Part shown: positions 18,300 to 27,326 of the stretch, one piece after another
Numbering within the stretch: the first letter of the stretch is position 1
Layout: the number at the start of each line of letters is the position of its first letter
DNA from: an uncultured Clostridia bacterium
GTDB lineage: Bacteria > Bacillota > Clostridia > TANB77 > CAG-508
Direction: 5' to 3'
Assembly (NCBI GenBank): GCA_934119935.1
Contig: CAKOSX010000001.1
Location: forward strand, 310,001 to 374,000
DNA length: 64,000 nucleotides
Made by a program: the position numbers and the translations under genes
The notes under the pieces: generated by a model
The model's input: only the letters and a program-made list of their open reading frames with translations
Told to the model about the DNA's origin: nothing
Databases searched by the model: none

Positions 18300-19457
18300 A
18301 TGGCAAACACAAGATTTATATTGAATGAAACTTCATATTTTGGCTTTGGTGCTAGAGAAGTTTTATTAGACGAATTAAAAGACAGAGGATATAAGAGAGT
18401 ATTTTTAGTATCTGATAGATCACTTGTTGATGCAGGAGTTACAGACAAAGTTATGAATATTCTTGAAGAAGGAAAGGTTAGATATGAATTATATGATGAT
18501 GTAAAACCAAATCCTTCAATTGAAAATGTATTAGCTGGTTATAAAAAGAGCAGATGGTTTAGACCAGATGTTATTCTTGCAGTAGGTGGCGGATCAAGCA
18601 TGGATACAGCAAAAGCAATATCTATACTTATGACAAACCCAGATAGAGACGACGTAGTTTCTTTAAATGGACTATCGAACACAAAGAAAAAAGGACTTCC
18701 AATGATTGCAATGCCAACAACAGCTGGAACTGCAGCAGAAGTTACAATAAACTATGTTATAACTGATGAAGAAAGTAAAATAAAAATGGTTTGTGTTGAT
18801 CCACACGACATACCAGTTTTAGCAATAGTTGATACAGAACTTATGGCTTCTATGCCAAAAAAACTAGCTGCTGCAACAGGAATGGATGCATTAACACATG
18901 CAATAGAAGGATATATAACAAAGTCACACAATACAATGTCTCAAATGTTTTCTATGAAAGCAATTCAACTGATTTACAAAAACTTAGCAGCTGCTGTAAA
19001 CGATAAAGATCAAAAAGCAATAGATGATGTTGGATTAGGTCAATATATAGCTGGAATGGGATTCTCAAATGTTGGACTTGGAATAGTTCACTCAATGGCA
19101 CATCAATTAGGAGCTGTTTATGATACACCTCACGGTTTAGCAAATGCAATATTACTTCCAACTGTACTAGAATTTAATGGAGCTGTTTGTGCAGACCTAT
19201 ATAAAGAAATTTTAACACAGGGAATGGGAATAAATGCAATGAAATTCACAGATGAAGAAGCTGTAAAGACATTATGCGAAAAAGTAAGAGACTTATCAGA
19301 AGCTGTTGGAATAACTCAAACAGTAAAAGATGTTGGAGCAAAGAAGAAAGATTTCGCAATGCTTGCAGATAAAGCAATGGTTGACCCTTGTAAACCAGGA
19401 AATCCAAGAGAAGTAACAAAACAAGATTTCATAGACTTATATGAGAAAGCTTGGTAA
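18300..19457 (+). CDS. fucO: Iron-dependent alcohol dehydrogenase, lactaldehyde reductase (FucO) type
   Basis: Start at ATG 18300 (AGAAGGAG upstream), giving 385 residues, the usual FucO length. It opens 'MANTRFILNETSYFGFGA' and shows the NAD-binding 'AVGGGSSMDTAK', then the metal site: Asp and His in 'GMDALTHAIEGY', His in 'GIVHSMAHQLG', and His in 'TPHGLANAI', all four ligands present. FucO interconverts L-lactaldehyde and 1,2-propanediol during fucose or rhamnose breakdown; other class III alcohol dehydrogenases have different substrates. With the upstream ALDH it would dismutate an aldehyde to alcohol plus acid. No fucose catabolic genes lie beside it. Confidence 0.85.
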   Translation: MANTRFILNETSYFGFGAREVLLDELKDRGYKRVFLVSDRSLVDAGVTDKVMNILEEGKVRYELYDDVKPNPSIENVLAGYKKSRWFRPDVILAVGGGSSMDTAKAISILMTNPDRDDVVSLNGLSNTKKKGLPMIAMPTTAGTAAEVTINYVITDEESKIKMVCVDPHDIPVLAIVDTELMASMPKKLAAATGMDALTHAIEGYITKSHNTMSQMFSMKAIQLIYKNLAAAVNDKDQKAIDDVGLGQYIAGMGFSNVGLGIVHSMAHQLGAVYDTPHGLANAILLPTVLEFNGAVCADLYKEILTQGMGINAMKFTDEEAVKTLCEKVRDLSEAVGITQTVKDVGAKKKDFAMLADKAMVDPCKPGNPREVTKQDFIDLYEKAW

Positions 19458-19543
19458 TAAAAATAAGAAATAAAGGAAACTTTGCTGAACTATGATAATT
19501 TATTGAACAAAGACACATTGTTTAATGTATATAAAGAAATTAA

Positions 19544-19581
19544 TATTTCGCCCAAAAAGGGATGTCCCTATTGGGCGATTT
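19544..19581. terminator. Hairpin between fucO and the YfhO-family gene
   Basis: ATTTCGCCCA pairs with TGGGCGATTT, and an inner AGGGA pairs with TCCCT. It probably terminates the fucO transcript and is also a member of the dispersed GCCCA-type hairpin family. Confidence 0.5.
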
Positions 19582-19612
19582 ATTTCTAATTAGACAAAAA
19601 GGAGATGTGATT

Positions 19613-22273
19613 ATGGAAAAAGTAAAAAAATACGGTAAATTTTTAATTCCACCAGCGATTGCAATAGCCATAACGCTAATTTTATATGCAATTAAAGGAA
19701 TTTATCCTTTTGGTGGAATGACTGTCGCACATGCGGATATGGGACAATCTTACGAGACTTTTTATCATCTATTATGGGACATATTAAGAGGTGGAAAATC
19801 TCTATTCTATTCATACACTTTAGGTAGTGGTTCAAATGTATTTGGAGGAGTATTACTTGATGGATTTGCAAGTCCATTTGCATGGTTAATTGCTTTATTC
19901 AAGAGAGAAAATATAATATATGCATTCTCGTATTTATTATTAATAAGAATAGCATTTATAGCTCTATCAACATACATATTCTTTGACAAAATATACAAGA
20001 AAAGTGAGAACGAAGGCTCGAGTTTAGAGTTTTGGAAAGTTTTATTTAGCGTAATGTACTCATTATCTGCTTATGTTTTAATCAGTTATACAAACATAAT
20101 GTGGCTTGATGTTGTTGCAATATTCCCAATTTTCTGCTTAGGAGTGCACAGACTTCTTACACAAAATAAATCTGGACTATTTATTGTAACACTAACATTA
20201 AGCTTGATAATTAGCTACTATATATCATACATGATTCTATTCTTTATATTATCTTGCTTGCCATTTGCAGTATTCTTCTATGCAAAGAAAGAAGATAGAA
20301 AAAGAGTCGCAGGAAAAATTGTAATTGCAGTAATTTTATCACTATTTTTATCGATGTTTTCTTTCTTACCAGCATTTTCACAAACAATGAGTTCGTACAG
20401 AATGGCTGGACAAAAGGCTACAATAGTAAGAAATTACGAAGCAGGAATGAAACTAACATTCTTAATGCTATCATCACTAAGTTTATTAGGAACTGTAAGC
20501 TTAGTAAAATACTTCAAAAAAGACAATACAGTAAAAATGATGTTATTAAGTCTATTGGTTTGTGGAGTTTTGCCCATACTATTTGAAAGGATAAATATGC
20601 TATGGCATACAGGTTCACACAACAGCTTTCCATTCAGATATGGTTTTATACCAATATTTGTTATGATGAATTGTGCAATGTACTACATTACAAAATATTA
20701 CAAAAATGATAAGAAATTTGAAATAGCAGACGTTATCTTTATAATTTTAGCATTTATACCAATTATAATTTTAACACCAAAAACAATAGCAGAAATAAAC
20801 CAAAATCAACCTGCATTCAGAATTACAACAAATAACTTTTTATCAATCTGTATTCAAACAGTTTTATTTGCGTACATCATAAGGGAACTTTTGAAAATAG
20901 AAAAAATAAAATTGAGAAATGGGCTAATAGCATTTGTTGTGATTGCTGAAATTATACTTCATGGATTAGCTTATATTGGAGTACCGGAAAGTGCAAGAGG
21001 AGGAGCGGAACATTCTGATAGTTCAATTTTAGTAGCAGACAATTTGTTAGAAAAATTCAAGACAAATGAAACAAAACTTTACAGATATAGAGATCCAGAT
21101 CAAAATTTGACAGAAAACTATCCATTGGTATTAGATGCTCCATCAATGTCTACATTCTTACATGTAATAAGCAAAGAACAAGTAGAAACACATTCAAGTT
21201 TAGGATACACCAGAAACTACACAAAACTTGGAGATGCAGGAGGAACACCAATTTCTGATGCGATTTTAGGCGTAAAATATGTATTCTCGAATAGTGATCT
21301 AGACGACGAAATATTCAAATATGATGGAACATCTAAAGAAAATATTAATCTATATGAATACAAAAACGTACTTCCTTATGGAATTATATATGAAAACAAT
21401 AATGACATAAGCACTATACCACAGGCAGATGATATTTATGCAACACAAAACTATGTATATAAACAACTATTCAATAAATCTGATGACATAATAGAAAAAG
21501 TAGATTCGGAAAGAGAATCAATCAGTAAAGATGAAAAAGTCGAAACCTTCAAGTACAAAGTAAAAGTAAATGAAAAATCATATTTATATGTGTATGGAAG
21601 TGAAGAAGACACATTACTATACAGCATAAAAGTAAATGGAGAAACAGTAAGAATACCTTGGATTAACGATTATGAAAACACAATATACCCATATAGATAT
21701 AGCAATGGACTTATAAATTTAGGTAAATTTGAAAATGAAGAAGTAGAGATAGAGGCAAGAAGTTACAAAGAAAAATGCAACTTAAAATTTGCCACATTAT
21801 CACTAGAAAAATATGAGAATGCATTTGCAGACTACAAAGAAGAATGCACTAAAGATATAAAAATAGAAAGAAACAAAATAAGCATTAAAATAGAAAATGC
21901 AAAAGCGGGACAAAAACTATTCTTACCAATTACTTATGACGCAGGCTGGACAGGCACAAACAATGGTGAAACAACAAATGTAAACAAAACATTCAATACA
22001 TACATGAGCCTTGATTTAAAAGAAGGAACAAATGAAATAGAACTTACATTCATACCAGCAAAGATGAAGTTAGGAATAGAACTATCTATAGCTACACTTG
22101 TAATAATATTGATATACACATTCGGAATAAAAAGATTTATAAAAAAAGACGGACTGTTAGACAAGATAATAGTAAATATAGGATTCGGAATTTATATTGT
22201 AATAACAGTGGGATTCTATTTAAAAGTATATGTAATGTGCATAATACAATCAATAAAACAGTGGATAAGCTAA
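19613..22273 (+). CDS. YfhO-family large membrane protein
   Basis: Start at ATG 19613 with AAAGGAGATG upstream. The 886-residue protein has about 11-12 transmembrane helices in the first ~480 residues ('YPFGGMTVAHADMGQ' and 'WLDVVAIFPIFCLGVHRLL' are YfhO landmarks), then a ~350-residue extracytoplasmic beta-rich domain, and two closing helices. YfhO proteins are GT-C-like, linked to glycosylation of lipoteichoic acid or other lipid-anchored polymers in Bacillus. The enzyme presumably uses a lipid-linked sugar donor; the acceptor is unknown here. It stands alone between two hairpins. Confidence 0.85.
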   Translation: MEKVKKYGKFLIPPAIAIAITLILYAIKGIYPFGGMTVAHADMGQSYETFYHLLWDILRGGKSLFYSYTLGSGSNVFGGVLLDGFASPFAWLIALFKRENIIYAFSYLLLIRIAFIALSTYIFFDKIYKKSENEGSSLEFWKVLFSVMYSLSAYVLISYTNIMWLDVVAIFPIFCLGVHRLLTQNKSGLFIVTLTLSLIISYYISYMILFFILSCLPFAVFFYAKKEDRKRVAGKIVIAVILSLFLSMFSFLPAFSQTMSSYRMAGQKATIVRNYEAGMKLTFLMLSSLSLLGTVSLVKYFKKDNTVKMMLLSLLVCGVLPILFERINMLWHTGSHNSFPFRYGFIPIFVMMNCAMYYITKYYKNDKKFEIADVIFIILAFIPIIILTPKTIAEINQNQPAFRITTNNFLSICIQTVLFAYIIRELLKIEKIKLRNGLIAFVVIAEIILHGLAYIGVPESARGGAEHSDSSILVADNLLEKFKTNETKLYRYRDPDQNLTENYPLVLDAPSMSTFLHVISKEQVETHSSLGYTRNYTKLGDAGGTPISDAILGVKYVFSNSDLDDEIFKYDGTSKENINLYEYKNVLPYGIIYENNNDISTIPQADDIYATQNYVYKQLFNKSDDIIEKVDSERESISKDEKVETFKYKVKVNEKSYLYVYGSEEDTLLYSIKVNGETVRIPWINDYENTIYPYRYSNGLINLGKFENEEVEIEARSYKEKCNLKFATLSLEKYENAFADYKEECTKDIKIERNKISIKIENAKAGQKLFLPITYDAGWTGTNNGETTNVNKTFNTYMSLDLKEGTNEIELTFIPAKMKLGIELSIATLVIILIYTFGIKRFIKKDGLLDKIIVNIGFGIYIVITVGFYLKVYVMCIIQSIKQWIS

Positions 22274-22316
22274 AAAATTATAAAATTAATACATAAACAA
22301 ATTTTAACTAGAAAAT

Positions 22317-22355
22317 AAAATCGCTCTAAATAAGAAATCTTATTTGAGCGATTTT
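22317..22355. terminator. Bidirectional terminator between the YfhO gene and rnhA
   Basis: AAAATCGCTC(T)AAATAAG pairs with its complement ending in GAGCGATTTT; loop AAAT. T and A tracts flank both sides, serving the convergent genes. Confidence 0.8.
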
Positions 22356-22367
22356 TATATCTATATT

Positions 22368-22808
22368 TTAACGAATAAATTTTTTACTTTCGGCAACAGC
22401 CATTTCATCACATCTATTGTTGAATTCGTTGTCCGCATGTCCTTTTACTTTATTAAATGTTACATCGTGTGTCTTTGTTAGACCATACAATTCTTGCCAT
22501 AATTCTTTGTTTTTTACTGGATCTCCACCAGCGGTTTTCCAGCCTTTTTTCATCCAACCATAAATCCATTTTTGTAAAAAGGCATTTACAACATAGGCAC
22601 TATCGCTGTAGATGTTTACTTTGCAAGGTCGTTTTAATATTTTTAAAGCTTCAATAACAGCTGTTAATTCCATAATATTGTTTGTGGTGTCTGCAGAACC
22701 GCCAGATATTTCTTTTCTATTTTCTCCTAACATTAATATGGCACCCCATCCGCCAGGACCAGGATTTCCAGAACATGCACCGTCTGTATATATTGTAACT
22801 TCTTCCAT
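22368..22808 (-). CDS. rnhA: Ribonuclease HI
   Basis: Cleaves the RNA strand of RNA:DNA hybrids. Start at ATG 22808, since GGTGA lies 5 nt upstream; an in-frame ATG 12 bp earlier lacks a site. 146 residues. The catalytic carboxylates are all present: Asp9 in 'YTDGACSGNPGPGGWG', Glu in 'NNIMELTAV', Asp in 'YSDSAYVVNA', and Asp in 'NRCDEMA', together with the handle region 'YGWMKKGWKTAGGDPVKN'. Confidence 0.95.
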   Translation of the reverse strand: MEEVTIYTDGACSGNPGPGGWGAILMLGENRKEISGGSADTTNNIMELTAVIEALKILKRPCKVNIYSDSAYVVNAFLQKWIYGWMKKGWKTAGGDPVKNKELWQELYGLTKTHDVTFNKVKGHADNEFNNRCDEMAVAESKKFIR

Positions 22809-22860
22809 TATATTCACCATATAATTGCTTAAAAAACAATTATAATCCTTTCCTATTTAA

Positions 22861-22889
22861 TTGTAAATATTTATAATTTATGATATTAT
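22861..22889 (+). promoter_or_regulatory. Promoter of tmcAL
   Basis: TTGTAA and TATTAT separated by 17 bp, about 55 bp before the tmcAL start. Confidence 0.5.
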
Positions 22890-22942
22890 ATCAATAAATA
22901 TTTTAAAGTGCAATAAAAACACAAGCAAAAGGAGGAAGTTTT

Positions 22943-24178
22943 ATGGCTAGAGTTGTTGGCATAATCGCAGAGTATAACCCATTTCATAATGGACATTACT
23001 ATCACTTACAAAAAGCAAAGCAAGAAGCTAATGCCGATTATTGCATTGCTGTAATATCTGGTAATTTCACTCAGAGAGGGGATGTGTCGATTGTAAACAA
23101 ATGGGCGAAGGCCTATATGGCAATATGTGGTGGAGCAGACTTAGTTATTGAACTTCCAACGATATATAGTGTTTCTAGTGCAGAAAATTTTGCAAATGGA
23201 GCCATAAAAATATTAGATAGCCTAAAAATAGTTGATAGCTTTGCTTTTGGTGCAGAAGCAAATGATCTTGCTACATTAAACAACATAGCAAATGTGCTTA
23301 ACGAGGAACCTAAGGGATATACCAATATATTAAATCACGAACTAAAAAAAGGAATATCATACCCTGCGGCGAGAGAAAATGCGATAATGATGTATTTAAA
23401 TGATATAAAGAGATATGCGAACGTAATGGGAAATCCTAATAATATACTTGCTGTTGAATATTTGAAGGCATTAAAAAATCAAAAAAGCAAGCTAACACCG
23501 ATAATGATAAAAAGACAAAAGGTGTATTATAATGAACATAGAATTGTTGATGGATATGCGAGTGCAACCGGGATACGAGAATTACTAAAAAATAAAGAAT
23601 ATTCTGATGTTTCAAAAGTTGTTCCAAGGAGTACGTATCAAATATTGGGGCAACAGGCAAATAATGGGAGAATGATTTTAAGTCTAGAAAAATATCAAAA
23701 AGAGATAATATATGCACTAAGAAAAATGACAGTAGAGGAGATTGCAGAATTACCTGATGTATCTGAAGGATTAGAAAATTCTATAAAAAATGCTGCTAAC
23801 AATTGCAACAATTTAACAGAATTAATAAATGGAATAAAATCTAAAAGATACACGCAAACCAGAATCCAAAGAATATTAATATATGCTCTATTAGGAATAA
23901 ATAAAAGAATGATGGAAAATTCAAAAAAGATAATTCCATATACTAGGATATTGGGATTCAATTCGAAGGGAAAAATGCTTATATCCGAAATTATGAACAA
24001 AAATCCAAAGATAAACATGATTACGTCGGTAAAAAAATATATGGATCAGAATAAAAATAAACAATTGGCAGAGATGCTCGATGTAGACATATTTGCCACA
24101 GATGTATACACACTGGGATATGACTATGATTCAAAGGCAAATCTAGATTTTACAAACAATATGATAATTACTAATTAG
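22943..24178 (+). CDS. tmcAL: tRNA(Met) cytidine acetate ligase TmcAL
   Basis: Activates acetate with ATP and acetylates the wobble cytidine of elongator tRNA-Met (N4-acetylcytidine). The 411-residue length and the nucleotidyltransferase core 'GIIAEYNPFHNGHYYHL' (HxGH-like, residues 15-18), 'ISGNFTQRGDVSIVNKW' and 'SVSSAENFANGAI' are characteristic of the YlbM/TmcAL family. AAGGAGGAAG precedes the ATG. Confidence 0.92.
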   Translation: MARVVGIIAEYNPFHNGHYYHLQKAKQEANADYCIAVISGNFTQRGDVSIVNKWAKAYMAICGGADLVIELPTIYSVSSAENFANGAIKILDSLKIVDSFAFGAEANDLATLNNIANVLNEEPKGYTNILNHELKKGISYPAARENAIMMYLNDIKRYANVMGNPNNILAVEYLKALKNQKSKLTPIMIKRQKVYYNEHRIVDGYASATGIRELLKNKEYSDVSKVVPRSTYQILGQQANNGRMILSLEKYQKEIIYALRKMTVEEIAELPDVSEGLENSIKNAANNCNNLTELINGIKSKRYTQTRIQRILIYALLGINKRMMENSKKIIPYTRILGFNSKGKMLISEIMNKNPKINMITSVKKYMDQNKNKQLAEMLDVDIFATDVYTLGYDYDSKANLDFTNNMIITN

Positions 24179-24253
24179 GGTAAAACATCAGAATTAAAAG
24201 AAAGGAATTAATCATTTAAGTAGACTAGTTTCTTATATGATTAAATAGAAAAA

Positions 24254-24958
24254 ATGAAAGTAATTGGAATAACAGGAAACACTGGAAGTGGAAAATCTAC
24301 TATCTCAAAAATAATAGAGAAAAACTATAATGGAATTATAATAGATGCGGACAGAATTGCAAGAGAGATGTCAGAAAATCAGAGTGAATATCTAAAAGAA
24401 ATAGAAAATCAATTTGGAAAAGAGATTATAGAATATAGCAGGCAAGATAAAAAACAAGAAAAAAAGTTAAATAGAAAGAAGTTAGCAGATATTGTATTTT
24501 GTGATAAAACAGCAAAAGCAAGACTAGACAAAATAACATTTAAATATGTGGTAAAAGAAATAGAGAAAAGGCTAGAAGACGCTAAAAATGAAAATAAATA
24601 CTCATATATAGTGCTGGACGTTCCGCTTTTGTTCGAGAGCAAACTAAATGAAGAATGTGATTATACAATAGGCGTTATTGCTAAGAAAGAAGAAAAGATA
24701 GATAGAATATGCAAAAGAGATAATATAAGTAGGAAAAAAGCATTAGAGAGGCTAAGCAGTCAACCTGAAAACGAATTTTATATAAAAAATTGTAATTTTA
24801 TAATAGAAAATCCAGGGAACCAAACAAGTGAACTAACAAGTGAACAGCTAAATGAACAGCCGAGCGACCAAGCAAATGATCAATTAAGTGAGCAAATAAG
24901 TAAACAAGAAGAATCGATTCTAAGAAAAGTGAATGAAATAATGCTAAAATTACAATAA
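24254..24958 (+). CDS. coaE: Dephospho-CoA kinase with a Gln/Ser-rich C-terminal tail
   Basis: Last step of CoA synthesis. P-loop 'GITGNTGSGKSTIS' (residues 5-18), 'DADRIAREM' and 'VLDVPLLFESKLNEECDY' identify CoaE; the lid contains 'RDNISRKKALERLSSQ'. The kinase domain is about 190 residues; the remaining ~45 include an unusual repeat of 'SEQLNEQPSDQANDQLSEQ', followed by a short helix. No good ribosome site is seen at the ATG; AAAGGAATT lies ~50 bp upstream, and a possible hairpin (TAATCAT...ATGATTA) sits in the leader. Confidence 0.9.
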   Translation: MKVIGITGNTGSGKSTISKIIEKNYNGIIIDADRIAREMSENQSEYLKEIENQFGKEIIEYSRQDKKQEKKLNRKKLADIVFCDKTAKARLDKITFKYVVKEIEKRLEDAKNENKYSYIVLDVPLLFESKLNEECDYTIGVIAKKEEKIDRICKRDNISRKKALERLSSQPENEFYIKNCNFIIENPGNQTSELTSEQLNEQPSDQANDQLSEQISKQEESILRKVNEIMLKLQ

Positions 24959-24990
24959 TATTACAATAGAGTTACATTTATGTATCTTTA

Positions 24991-25019
24991 TTGAAAAAGT
25001 GCCTTAGTTATCATATAAT
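24991..25019 (+). promoter_or_regulatory. Promoter of the 25.05-kb gene pair
   Basis: TTGAAA and TATAAT separated by 17 bp, close to consensus, 35 bp before the ATG. Confidence 0.7.
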
Positions 25020-25053
25020 CTAGGTGAAGATTATAAACCATAGGAGAAAGAAT

Positions 25054-25602
25054 ATGGAGAACCAAACTTTTGCAGAATATATATTATCAGAGAAAGACTG
25101 GATAAAAAAGATGGAGATAATGTATTACTTAAATAAAAGAGGAAACATTTTCTTCGATAATTCTGTTGTGTTTAAAACACAGTTATTAAAGTTGTTTTTA
25201 GACAATACGCCAGAGTTGAACTTTGACAACAACATATTGATAACTGCTTGTTTATTATGCAACTGTAAAAAGGTAGATAATTTTACAGACATGAATAAAA
25301 TTAGGGCATATGCAAAAGAAGGAGCCGAATATTTATCAACACTTGGTTTTGACGATAGATTTTGCAGGATATGTGAGCAAATAAATAGATATAGTGGCTC
25401 AGAGCCAAGAGAACCAGAAGCAGACATATTAGAATTAATAGATCAGTTTGGTGGTATGCTTTTAGATAGACCAGAAAGAATAGGATTCAAGGTAGACGAA
25501 GCACTAGTTCTATTAGAGTACAGAAATTTAAAGGGAAAAGACAATAGATATATTGAAGTCTTTAAAAACTTTGTAAATAGAATGGAGGCAATAAAAGTAT
25601 GA
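25054..25602 (+). CDS. Conserved hypothetical protein, alpha-helical
   Basis: Start at ATG 25054 after AGGAGAAAG. The 182-residue protein is soluble and mostly helical; it begins 'MENQTFAEYILSEKDWIKKM' and carries 'ACLLCNCKKVDNF' and 'EADILELIDQFGGMLLDRPERIGFKVDEAL'-type helices (quoted in part). A degenerate HD-domain-like helical fold is possible but the metal ligands are not apparent. Its stop overlaps the next start (ATGA), so the two are translationally coupled. No function is assigned. Confidence 0.6.
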   Translation: MENQTFAEYILSEKDWIKKMEIMYYLNKRGNIFFDNSVVFKTQLLKLFLDNTPELNFDNNILITACLLCNCKKVDNFTDMNKIRAYAKEGAEYLSTLGFDDRFCRICEQINRYSGSEPREPEADILELIDQFGGMLLDRPERIGFKVDEALVLLEYRNLKGKDNRYIEVFKNFVNRMEAIKV

Positions 25603-25937
25603 GTCTAGTAAACGAAAACGATTTGATAATACCTGGAACAGTCGGAATCATATCCGCAGCAGTAAAAGAGGCAAATAGACACTTAGACCAAAGAAGAGAA
25701 CATGCAGAATTCGAAGAAAGCAAAAATAAAAACATAGCTGAATATATAAGAGAGACTCCTAAAATACAATTCATATTACAAAACAGAGTAAATGGAATCC
25801 CTTTAGAACAACTAGTAAACCCTGCAAGAATATCAAACGACAGAACAAGAGTAAGTGTAAGCAAACAAGAAACTATTGAAGAACAATCAGAAAAAAGGCC
25901 AACTCAGAGGGCATATGAGGACTGGTTTAGAGGATAA
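25599..25937 (+). CDS. Small hypothetical protein coupled to the gene upstream
   Basis: 112 residues, beginning 'MSLVNENDLIIPGTVGIISA', with a charged central helix ('HLDQRREHAEFEESKNKN') and a hydrophilic C-terminus ending in 'AYEDWFRG'. It overlaps the preceding gene by 4 bp (ATGA), with AATGGAGG about 18 nt upstream inside that gene. No recognisable domain, signal peptide or membrane segment. Confidence 0.6.
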   Translation: MSLVNENDLIIPGTVGIISAAVKEANRHLDQRREHAEFEESKNKNIAEYIRETPKIQFILQNRVNGIPLEQLVNPARISNDRTRVSVSKQETIEEQSEKRPTQRAYEDWFRG

Positions 25938-25938
25938 A

Positions 25939-26020
25939 TTGTACAGCTCGTGTACAAACCGGTACAAAACGGGGACGGAGAAAAAAATGTACAGTTTGGG
26001 GACGAATAATGTCCCCTAAT
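25939..26020. repeat. GGGGACGGAG-type REP-like repeat
   Basis: Several TGTACA/GTAC palindromes, then GGGGACGGAGAAAAAAATGT, then a hairpin made of GGGGAC and GTCCCC around GAATAAT. The same motif recurs at 41798-41900 and, inverted, at 46220-46286. The last hairpin, followed by TTTTTTT, may also terminate the upstream pair. Confidence 0.7.
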
Positions 26021-26065
26021 TTTTTTGTAAAAGATCATAGTAAAATTTTAGAAAGAGGAAAAATT

Positions 26066-27259
26066 ATGGAAGAAATATTTGCAGATTTACACGTACACAT
26101 AGGAAGAAGCGAAAACGGTAAACCAATAAAAATTACAGCCGCAAGAAGCCTTAATTTTGCAAACATTGCAAAAGAATGTGCCGACAGAAAAGGAATAAAT
26201 ATAGTAGGAATTATAGACTGTGCATCACCATATGTTATTGAGGATATTGAGAATTTTCTAAAAACGGGAGATGCATATGAAATTGAAGATGGAGGAATAA
26301 TTTATAAAGACAAGGTTTGTATTTTACTAGGTAGCGAAGTAGAAACATCAGAAGTTGGAAGAAACGGAAAGTGTGGAGCAGCACATAATGTATGCTTTTT
26401 CCCTCATCTGGCAGACATAAAGGGGTTCTCACAAGAAATGAGCCATCATATAAAAAATATAACACTAAGCACGCAACGTTCTAATGTTTCAGGTTATGAG
26501 CTAATTGATATAGTCGAAAAATATAATGGAATTTTAATTCCAGCACACTGTTTTACGCCGTTCAAAAGCTATTATGGCAATTGTGTTGATAGAATGAAAG
26601 ACATTTTCAAAGAAAAATTCGATAAGATTTTTGCGATTGAGTTAGGTCTAAGTGCAGATACATATCTTGCAGACATGATATCAGAATTAGAAAATAAGAC
26701 ATTTGTTACAAATTCTGATGCACATTCACTACCTAAAATTGCGAGAGAATATAATAAAATGTTGGTAAATGATATAAGCTTTAAAGAAGTTGTAAAGGCA
26801 CTAAAGGGAGAGGACGGAAGAAAGGTGTTATGCAACTATGGATTAGATCCTAAATTAGGAAAATACCATAGAACATTCTGCGACAATTGTAATCAAGTAA
26901 TAGAAACTAAGGAACCAGTTTCAGAGTGCCCATACTGTGGAAGCAATAAAGTTACATTTGGTGTGTTTGACAGAATAGAACTAATAAAGGACAAAAAAGA
27001 CAGCAAAAGTCCAGAAAATAGACCACCATACATATATCAAGTCCCACTAACTTTTATACCTGGAATTGGAAGCAAAACGATAGATAAATTACTAGATAAT
27101 TTTGGTACAGAGATGACCATATTACATAAATTATCAAAAGATGATATAGAAGCGGTAGTTGGCGAAAAAGTAGCAAATGAAATAATTGCTTCGAGAGAAG
27201 GAAAAATGAAAATTCATGCTGGTGGTGGCGGAGTTTACGGAAAAGTGACAGCCGAATAA
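26066..27259 (+). CDS. PHP-domain endonuclease Q-like protein
   Basis: Start at ATG 26066 (AGAGGAAAAA upstream), 397 residues. An N-terminal PHP phosphoesterase domain ('FADLHVHIGRSENG', 'GIIDCASPYV', 'LLGSEVETSE', 'AHCFTPFKSYYG', 'NSDAHSL') supplies metal ligands. It is followed by a four-Cys zinc ribbon ('CDNCNQV' and 'CPYCGSNK') and a C-terminal helix-hairpin-helix ('FIPGIGSKTIDKLLDNFG'). This order matches EndoQ, which nicks DNA 5' of uracil, hypoxanthine or abasic sites and is known mainly from archaea and a few Bacilli. I infer a role in deaminated-base repair. Confidence 0.8.
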   Translation: MEEIFADLHVHIGRSENGKPIKITAARSLNFANIAKECADRKGINIVGIIDCASPYVIEDIENFLKTGDAYEIEDGGIIYKDKVCILLGSEVETSEVGRNGKCGAAHNVCFFPHLADIKGFSQEMSHHIKNITLSTQRSNVSGYELIDIVEKYNGILIPAHCFTPFKSYYGNCVDRMKDIFKEKFDKIFAIELGLSADTYLADMISELENKTFVTNSDAHSLPKIAREYNKMLVNDISFKEVVKALKGEDGRKVLCNYGLDPKLGKYHRTFCDNCNQVIETKEPVSECPYCGSNKVTFGVFDRIELIKDKKDSKSPENRPPYIYQVPLTFIPGIGSKTIDKLLDNFGTEMTILHKLSKDDIEAVVGEKVANEIIASREGKMKIHAGGGGVYGKVTAE

Positions 27260-27280
27260 AAAAATGTTCTAATTTTAAGA

Positions 27281-27316
27281 TTATTGAATAGACATTATGT
27301 ATAAACAATAATCTTA
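27281..27316. repeat. Inverted repeat upstream of spoIIM
   Basis: AAGATTATTG is mirrored by CAATAATCTT around a 15-16 nt spacer just before the spoIIM ribosome site. It could be an operator or the terminator of the PHP gene. Confidence 0.4.
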
Positions 27317-27326
27317 GGAGGAGAGC

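Noticed and set aside
16611..19457. Bacterial microcompartment operon
   Set aside because: ALDH with an N-terminal amphipathic helix and an alcohol dehydrogenase are suggestive, but no shell proteins, cofactor enzymes or diol dehydratase occur in the window.
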